A stretch of 64,000 nt of DNA from 55-13 sp037190145. Lineage in GTDB: Bacteria > Armatimonadota > Fimbriimonadia > Fimbriimonadales > Fimbriimonadaceae. The notes under the pieces are model-generated. The model had not been told where the DNA came from, did not search any database, and saw only the letters and a program-made list of their open reading frames with translations. A program made the translations under genes and the position numbers. Positions 59,461 through 64,000 of this stretch are shown in pieces (position 1 is the stretch's first letter; the number at the start of each line of letters is the position of its first letter). The stretch covers positions 124,001 to 188,000 of the forward strand of contig JBBCJU010000001.1 of assembly GCA_037190145.1 (NCBI GenBank), written 5' to 3'.

Positions 59461-61415
59461 GACTGATAACCCTAAGCGCCCTTGCCTTCGTCCTTCCTAC
59501 CGCAGCTTTGGCTGCTCCAAAGGTTCGGATCATGCCGTATGACCAAGCAAGATTCATTGAAGGGCAATACTTCGATTTACGCGTAGAATTCACTCCTTCC
59601 ACGACCGGCAAAATTATTTCTGATCCAAAGCTCACAGTGGCAGGAAAGGATTACCCGGTGAAGTTGGACAAGGCGAATGGCTTCACTCTACGGGCCTTCA
59701 ACATCAACAAAGCCGGAAACTATGCCATTGAAGCTAGCGCTCGAGAGTCGGGTGACTCCGTCACAACAACTCAAAAGAACAACATAGTTATCGAGTCGGT
59801 GGGAGGTCGAAAGCGACGCATCAAGAACATCATCATTTGCCTTGGCGATGGAATGGGAATTGCGCACCGCACTGCAGCCCGAGTCGTTCGCTATGGCCAC
59901 ACCAATGGCATTCCTAATGGTTGGCTCAATATGGACAAGCTTCCAGGATTTGGCTCGGTCACAACCGCCTCCTTGGACTCTTTCGTGACCGATTCCGCGC
60001 CGGGAATGACCTGCTACGTAAGCGGGAACCACAATAATAACGGTTCTGAGGGCGTTTACCCAGATAACACTCCCGACGATCACTTCGATAACCCTCGAAT
60101 TGAATACCTATCTCAATTCCTCCACCGAAAATTTGGTACGACCCTAGGAATTGTCACCACTGCGGATGTCGAGGATGCCACCCCTGCCTCTCAAATGATC
60201 CACACCTATGATCGCAACTTGGGAACGGGTATCTGCAATCAATTCTATTCCGAGAGAAATCGCGCTGGGCTCAAGGTATTGATGGGAGGAGGACGCCGCT
60301 GGTTTCTGCCCAATGGTGAATTCGGTTCCAGCCGAACCAATTCGTCCAGCTATAAACTTGCCGAAGACATCCTCCAATCTAACTGGAACAAAAACAACGT
60401 TATCGACCCTCGATACATGGCCGAAGATGTGGACTTGATAAAGCGCTTTGAAAGTGACGGCTTTAAGTACGCCGGGTCAAACACAGAACTAAAGGCCATT
60501 CCTGAAGATGCGACTAAGCTGCTTGGCCTCTTCGCTTTCGGCAATATGAACGTCGCGTTGGATAAGATCGCCAAGCGCCGCAACCCCGCCAAGCCCGGGA
60601 TTGTGGATGACTACTACGCGCCCGACCAACCGATGCTGGATGAGATGGCCACCACCGCGCTCAAGGTTCTCGACAATAACAACAAGGCCAATGGGAACAA
60701 GGGGTTCAACCTCCTGATCGAAGGGGCGCACATTGACAAACAATCCCACGCGATGGACGCAGATCGCGCCATCTGGGAAGCGATTGAATTCGATAGAGCA
60801 GTCGGCGTTGCGATGGATTACGCGAAGAAAAATGAGGACACCTTGGTCATTGTCTTGGCTGATCACGAGTGTTCTGGGTTTAGCCTCATCGGCGCGCTCA
60901 CCAAGTCAATGGCAGAGATGAGCGCTCTCCCCAGCGACAAGGAAAAGGTTCACCCCGGCACAACTCCCGACCGCCAAAAGGCAGTTGGAGTTTACGAAGA
61001 TGCCGGATTCCCTAAGTATCAAATCCTCACAGATGGCTTCCCCGCAGCTTCTGACATCGACCGCAAAGTCGTTGTCGGATTCGGTGCCGGAGCCGACCGA
61101 TTCGAGGACTGGATGACTCGGCCGATGCCCATCATCGACAGCCTTCTCAGCAATGATATCAAAGAGAAGCTGAAGCTGGGAGATATCCCAACCGGCGGCA
61201 GATACGTCGTGAACCCGATCGACCGTTCACCCGAATCCCTCCGCGGCTTCTTCATCAGAGGCCAGGTTTCGGGAAGCCAAGCCGTCCATACCGGAACCGA
61301 TATCCCGGTCAGCGTCTATGCAAAAAACCGAGACATCTGGCTCCCGTTCGTTGGAGTCCAAGAGAACGTAGACATCTTCTTCAAACTCATGCGCGCCGCC
61401 ATGGGAGGCTACTAA
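59457..61415 (+). CDS. Alkaline phosphatase, secreted
   Basis: A 652-residue protein with a Sec signal peptide (LSALAFVLPTAALA). An N-terminal beta domain (about 20-115) precedes the alkaline phosphatase fold. This fold has IIICLGDGMGIAHRTAARVV with the metal aspartate, SFVTDSAPGMTCYVSG with the nucleophile serine, GAHIDKQSHAMD with metal ligands and VIVLADHECSGF with the final histidine ligand. It hydrolyses phosphate esters outside the cytoplasm. It is followed by hairpins and the duplicated intergenic repeat. Confidence 0.93.
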   Translation: MRLITLSALAFVLPTAALAAPKVRIMPYDQARFIEGQYFDLRVEFTPSTTGKIISDPKLTVAGKDYPVKLDKANGFTLRAFNINKAGNYAIEASARESGDSVTTTQKNNIVIESVGGRKRRIKNIIICLGDGMGIAHRTAARVVRYGHTNGIPNGWLNMDKLPGFGSVTTASLDSFVTDSAPGMTCYVSGNHNNNGSEGVYPDNTPDDHFDNPRIEYLSQFLHRKFGTTLGIVTTADVEDATPASQMIHTYDRNLGTGICNQFYSERNRAGLKVLMGGGRRWFLPNGEFGSSRTNSSSYKLAEDILQSNWNKNNVIDPRYMAEDVDLIKRFESDGFKYAGSNTELKAIPEDATKLLGLFAFGNMNVALDKIAKRRNPAKPGIVDDYYAPDQPMLDEMATTALKVLDNNNKANGNKGFNLLIEGAHIDKQSHAMDADRAIWEAIEFDRAVGVAMDYAKKNEDTLVIVLADHECSGFSLIGALTKSMAEMSALPSDKEKVHPGTTPDRQKAVGVYEDAGFPKYQILTDGFPAASDIDRKVVVGFGAGADRFEDWMTRPMPIIDSLLSNDIKEKLKLGDIPTGGRYVVNPIDRSPESLRGFFIRGQVSGSQAVHTGTDIPVSVYAKNRDIWLPFVGVQENVDIFFKLMRAAMGGY

Positions 61416-61432
61416 CCCCACACCAAAGGACC

Positions 61433-61496
61433 GCGCGTGCCCTCACGCGCCGCCCCAGAAATTTAGGTTCCCTGTAAGTCGTCAGGGAACCTAAAT
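61433..61496. terminator. Two hairpins after alkaline phosphatase, one with 14-bp stem
   Basis: A GC-rich 7-bp hairpin (61433-61439 with 61444-61450, GCGCGTG/CACGCGC) is followed by a perfect 14-bp stem (61461-61474 with 61483-61496, ATTTAGGTTCCCTG and its complement, 8-base loop). They lie 18-81 bases after the phosphatase stop. No long U-run follows, so they may be a composite terminator or a mobile palindrome. Confidence 0.6.
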
Positions 61497-61531
61497 GACC
61501 AGCCTAGAGAATATTCTCAAATACTTCTATC

Positions 61532-61717
61532 CATCCCAGAGGGATGGCAGACCTTAGCCAGGAGGTCAAAGCCCTTTGGGCCAGACGCCGCCATAAATCA
61601 CCCCGGAGCGGTAGAAGAAACATTAGTGGCCTGCGACCCCTATAAGTGTTGGGAGCAATATCGGCGGAGTCCAGGGGTCTGCGACACCCTGGCTATGCTC
61701 TATGACCCCTCCGGGGT
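61532..61717. repeat. Intergenic tandem repeat, copy 1
   Basis: A GC-rich unit of about 186 bases beginning with the palindrome CATCCCAGAGGGATG and containing TAAATCACCCCGGAGCGGTA. It is duplicated with high similarity at 61758-61946 (period 226 bases). It holds several CCCC/GGGG palindromes. The open frames across it are artefacts of composition. Confidence 0.75.
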
Positions 61718-61757
61718 GCCTTTCAGAAACTGCCACAATCTGTCTTGACCCGCATCT

Positions 61758-61946
61758 CATCCCGGAGGGATGGAAGATCTTAGCCAGGTGGTCGAAGACC
61801 CCTGGGCCAGACGCCGCCATAAATCACCCCGGAGCGGTAGAAGAAACATTGACGGTGGCCTGCGACCCCTATCAGGGTCGACGCGCAATATAGGCAGAGT
61901 CCAGGGGTCTGCGACGCCCTGGTTATGCTCTGTGACCCCTGCGGGG
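61758..61946. repeat. Intergenic tandem repeat, copy 2
   Basis: Second copy of the unit, starting CATCCCGGAGGGATGG and ending in TGACCCCTGCGGGG, next to the stop of the carboxylesterase gene at 61948. The 40 bases between the copies are unique. The CATCCC..GGGATG palindromes resemble the dispersed interspersed palindromes (REP/RAYT-like) seen near genes in these phyla. Function unknown. Confidence 0.75.
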
Positions 61947-61947
61947 G

Positions 61948-62571
61948 CTAGGCCGATTTGGATTCGTCTGCCAGCCACTCCTTAATCTCGCCAAGTTCGC
62001 CGCGGGTCAGATTGTGCCCGGCGTCTAGCCAGAGGTGGGTGACGTCTGCGCCGCCCTTCCGAAGCTGATCGGCCAAGTTTTCTGCATCCGCGACCGGAAG
62101 AATTGGATCTGACTTCCCGGACGAGATAAACACCCGCTTTCCGGCAAGTCCCGAGTACTCCAACTCTGGCATCGTCGTCATCGCGCGAATAAGCACTGCC
62201 TCGGAGAGCTGTTCCGGATACAACCCCATCAACGAGTGCGCCATGTTGGCTCCATTTGAGAAGCCTATACCGACAAACTTCTCTGGGTGAACATCGTAAT
62301 ATTTCGCCGAATTCCTGACGAATAATTCCAACGCCGCAGCTTCTTCTTTCAGGTTGTCAAGATCAAAAACGCCCTCGGCAAACCTTCGGAAAAAGCGAGG
62401 CATCCCGCCTTCCATCACTCGCCCGCGAACGCTCAAAATGCCCGCCCCGGGCAGAAGCGTCTGCCCGAGCGGAATCAGGTCGTTTTCGTCCCCTCCCGTC
62501 CCATGAAGGAGCAGGAGGGTGCGGGTCTCGTCGGTGGTGGGAGGGATGAACTTATGAACGAACTCGCTCAT
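61948..62571 (-). CDS. Carboxylesterase / phospholipase family (MhqD-like)
   Basis: A 207-residue alpha/beta hydrolase of the phospholipase/carboxylesterase family. It has LLLHGTGGDENDLIPLG for the oxyanion region, GIGFSNGANMAHSLM with the nucleophile serine, SGKSDPILPVADAENL with the aspartate and LDAGHNLTRGE with the histidine. Its start overlaps the ring-cleaving dioxygenase gene stop by four bases (ATGA), so both are co-translated. In Bacillus the same pair (mhqD/mhqO) is induced by hydroquinone stress. Confidence 0.85.
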   Translation of the reverse strand: MSEFVHKFIPPTTDETRTLLLLHGTGGDENDLIPLGQTLLPGAGILSVRGRVMEGGMPRFFRRFAEGVFDLDNLKEEAAALELFVRNSAKYYDVHPEKFVGIGFSNGANMAHSLMGLYPEQLSEAVLIRAMTTMPELEYSGLAGKRVFISSGKSDPILPVADAENLADQLRKGGADVTHLWLDAGHNLTRGELGEIKEWLADESKSA

Positions 62572-63548
62572 TTCGTCTCCGCCGTTTCGACCGGTACAGT
62601 GATACCGTTGGGCAACCTTAGCTTGGGCAAGCTGGCCTCGATTCGGGCTCGCATCGACTCGTACATCTGCGGCAAGCGCAAGCTTGTCCCGAGCTTTGCC
62701 GGCTCCTCGTCCAAGGTCATCCCCGGTCCCATCGTTGCGATCTCGAACAGCACTCCACCCGGCTCTCGGAAGTAGATGGACTTGAAGTAGTCGCGGTTCA
62801 TGACCGGGCTAATGTGGTAGCCCAATCCCGTGATCTCCTTGTGCCAATCCAGCTGCGTCTCCTGGTTCTCAGTTGCCCAAGCGATGTGGTGAACCGCTCC
62901 GGCTCCTCCGTGACCATGAGGAAGTGCGGGATCGATCACCAGGTCCAGATAAGTTCCGGGGCCCTTATTAGAACCTTGGAACCGCAACCGCTGTCCCTTA
63001 TCCTGCACCGGCTCAAAACCCAAGACCTCGGTCAGCAGCTTCAGAGTCGCCTCGGAGTAGTTTTCCGTGATAGTCACTGAATGCATCCGTCCGATGGACT
63101 TGCTATGCGGAACCGTCGATCCCTCTACCTCCACGCCCGGCGTGTAGTTGGGAGAAGCAATCAGTTCCAATGGCAAACCATCATGGGCTCGGAATGGCAG
63201 AACCTCTTCGTCCCCACGAGTCACGGGATTATCAAACTCGATCGCCTCAGCGGCAAATCGGTCGATCCACCAACCCATGGAGTCAGCAGGAATGGCCAAT
63301 CCGGTAGCGGTGACTTGCCCTGCGCCCACCTTGCCCGGCCTTCCATTGTAGGGGAAGAAGGTGAGGTTGGAGCCAGGGGTTGAAAGTCCGTCACCGTAGT
63401 ACAGGTGATAGGCCCCTGGGTCATCGAAGTTGACCGTCAACTTGGTCAGCCGTAGCCCCAGCAACCCGGTGTAAAAGTCCACATTTGCCTGTGCATCGTT
63501 AGTGATGGCGGTCATGTGATGGATTCCTAGAATTCTCTCGTTGGTCAT
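62568..63548 (-). CDS. Ring-cleaving dioxygenase, VOC superfamily (MhqO-like)
   Basis: A 326-residue protein with two glyoxalase/VOC modules. The first starts GIHHMTAITNDAQANVDFYT with a metal-binding His and LTKLTVNFDDPGAYHLYYGD. The second starts with MHSVTITENYSEATLKLLTE and ends in YFREPGGVLFEIATMGPGMT with the metal glutamate. MhqO-type enzymes open catechol/hydroquinone rings with Fe(II) and O2. It forms an operon with the carboxylesterase gene and probably protects against quinones. No MarR-type regulator is in the window. Confidence 0.88.
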   Translation of the reverse strand: MTNERILGIHHMTAITNDAQANVDFYTGLLGLRLTKLTVNFDDPGAYHLYYGDGLSTPGSNLTFFPYNGRPGKVGAGQVTATGLAIPADSMGWWIDRFAAEAIEFDNPVTRGDEEVLPFRAHDGLPLELIASPNYTPGVEVEGSTVPHSKSIGRMHSVTITENYSEATLKLLTEVLGFEPVQDKGQRLRFQGSNKGPGTYLDLVIDPALPHGHGGAGAVHHIAWATENQETQLDWHKEITGLGYHISPVMNRDYFKSIYFREPGGVLFEIATMGPGMTLDEEPAKLGTSLRLPQMYESMRARIEASLPKLRLPNGITVPVETAETK

Positions 63549-63633
63549 TTCTTTACCTCTTGCTAGAGAATAACGGCTGGGGGAGCGAGGTCAATCCCGG
63601 TCCCATAGAGGATTTGTATGCTGGAATACAAAC

Positions 63634-64000
63634 TCAGGATGTTTCCCAATCTTCCAGTTGAAGGTTGGGGATTCGAGCGAACTCACGAGTGTTATGAGTC
63701 ACTAACGTGAGGTTATGAACCACAGCCGTCGCCGCTATCATCATATCGTTGGAACTGATAACTTGCCCTTGCTTGGTTAAACGCGCCCGAATCTCTCCAT
63801 ACTCATTGGCGCATAGCTGGTCAAATGGGAGCTCGGGAATAGAGGCAAGAAATGTATTGGTCAATAGTAGATGTCGAATAGGATCATTTGACTTCAAGGC
63901 ACCGTACACCAATTCTGCCCTAGTTACAGAAGACACATAGCTGTTTCCAATGCCGGATGCACTCAACTGACTAGATACAGTGCCACGACTGTTGCGAAAA
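63634..64000 (-). CDS. vapC: PIN-domain toxin (VapC-like), N-terminus beyond the window edge
   Basis: The frame is open to the window edge at 64000, so the first ~25-30 residues (with the first catalytic aspartate) are missing; a TTG at 63966 is internal. The visible part has SSVTRAELVYGALKSN, the second acidic motif in the glutamate position, ISSNDMMIAATAVVHNLTLV with the conserved aspartate, and THNTREFARIPNLQLEDWE, the normal end of VapC toxins. VapC RNases cut tRNA or rRNA and are normally paired with a VapB antitoxin, which should lie just outside the window. Confidence 0.82.
   Translation of the reverse strand, partial: FRNSRGTVSSQLSASGIGNSYVSSVTRAELVYGALKSNDPIRHLLLTNTFLASIPELPFDQLCANEYGEIRARLTKQGQVISSNDMMIAATAVVHNLTLVTHNTREFARIPNLQLEDWETS

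Noticed and set aside
61623..61985. Open frames over the tandem repeat on both strands
   Set aside because: They cross both repeat copies and unique sequence without a ribosome site; overlapping frames on both strands are typical of GC-rich palindromic DNA.

Overview
The window is chromosomal bacterial DNA of roughly balanced base composition. It appears to come from a diderm (Gram-negative-type) bacterium: it has an outer-membrane beta-barrel protein, lipoboxes, NrfHA and many Sec/Tat signal peptides. A type IV-prepilin-like secreted protein ending in a DGH motif, a choice-of-anchor-A/PEP-CTERM protein and frequent TTG/GTG starts fit Armatimonadota (Fimbriimonadia-like) or the Planctomycetota/Verrucomicrobiota range. 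No rRNA or other marker gene is present, so this is only a guess. I found no tRNA, CRISPR array, insertion sequence or integrase.

Region 1 (1-31442, minus strand) is one colinear cluster of about 20 tightly packed genes encoding an extracellular-type contractile injection system (eCIS). In transcription order it holds: sheath, inner tube, a small assembly-type protein, a DUF6760 frame without a normal start codon, a small eCIS-associated protein, a 2165-residue protein with a DUF4157 HExxH domain, a second tube protein, an 833-residue disordered protein, a LysM tube-collar protein, gp27-like hub, gp5-like spike, a second small beta-helix, a PAAR tip, gp25, baseplate J and tail protein I. Without a break it continues into a DUF4159 protein, two membrane-anchored Ig-like proteins, an apparently active secreted caspase-family protease, a secreted LysM/SH3/NlpC-P60 hydrolase, and a second caspase-fold protein in which both catalytic positions are changed. 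No AAA+ ATPase of the Afp15 type, DUF4255 cap, tail fibre or separate tape measure is recognisable in the cluster. The continuity suggests a membrane-anchored injection system wired to proteolytic and cell-wall-degrading proteins, possibly a cell-death or lysis module; that function is inference.

Region 2 (31.6-46 kb) is ordinary chromosome: an acyltransferase-3 membrane protein, a secreted nitrilase-family amidohydrolase, a chemotaxis receptor, an alginate-export-type porin whose signal peptide seems frameshifted, a Ycf46-like AAA ATPase, a secreted esterase, the nrfHA ammonifying nitrite reductase, a PEP-CTERM protein, a polyserine Tat lipoprotein and a GT9 glycosyltransferase.

Region 3 (46-64 kb) contains a Tat-exported class V aminotransferase, QueD, then a LacI-regulated group (regulator, prepilin-like protein, small lipoprotein, GH16 glucanase) facing a GH5-like glycosidase. 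After these come an ECF sigma factor, a TetR regulator, threonine ammonia-lyase, an MsbA-like ABC exporter, a cell-wall amidase, an alkaline phosphatase preceded by a small secreted protein, a 226-bp-period intergenic tandem repeat, an MhqD/MhqO-like pair and a VapC-type PIN toxin cut by the window edge.
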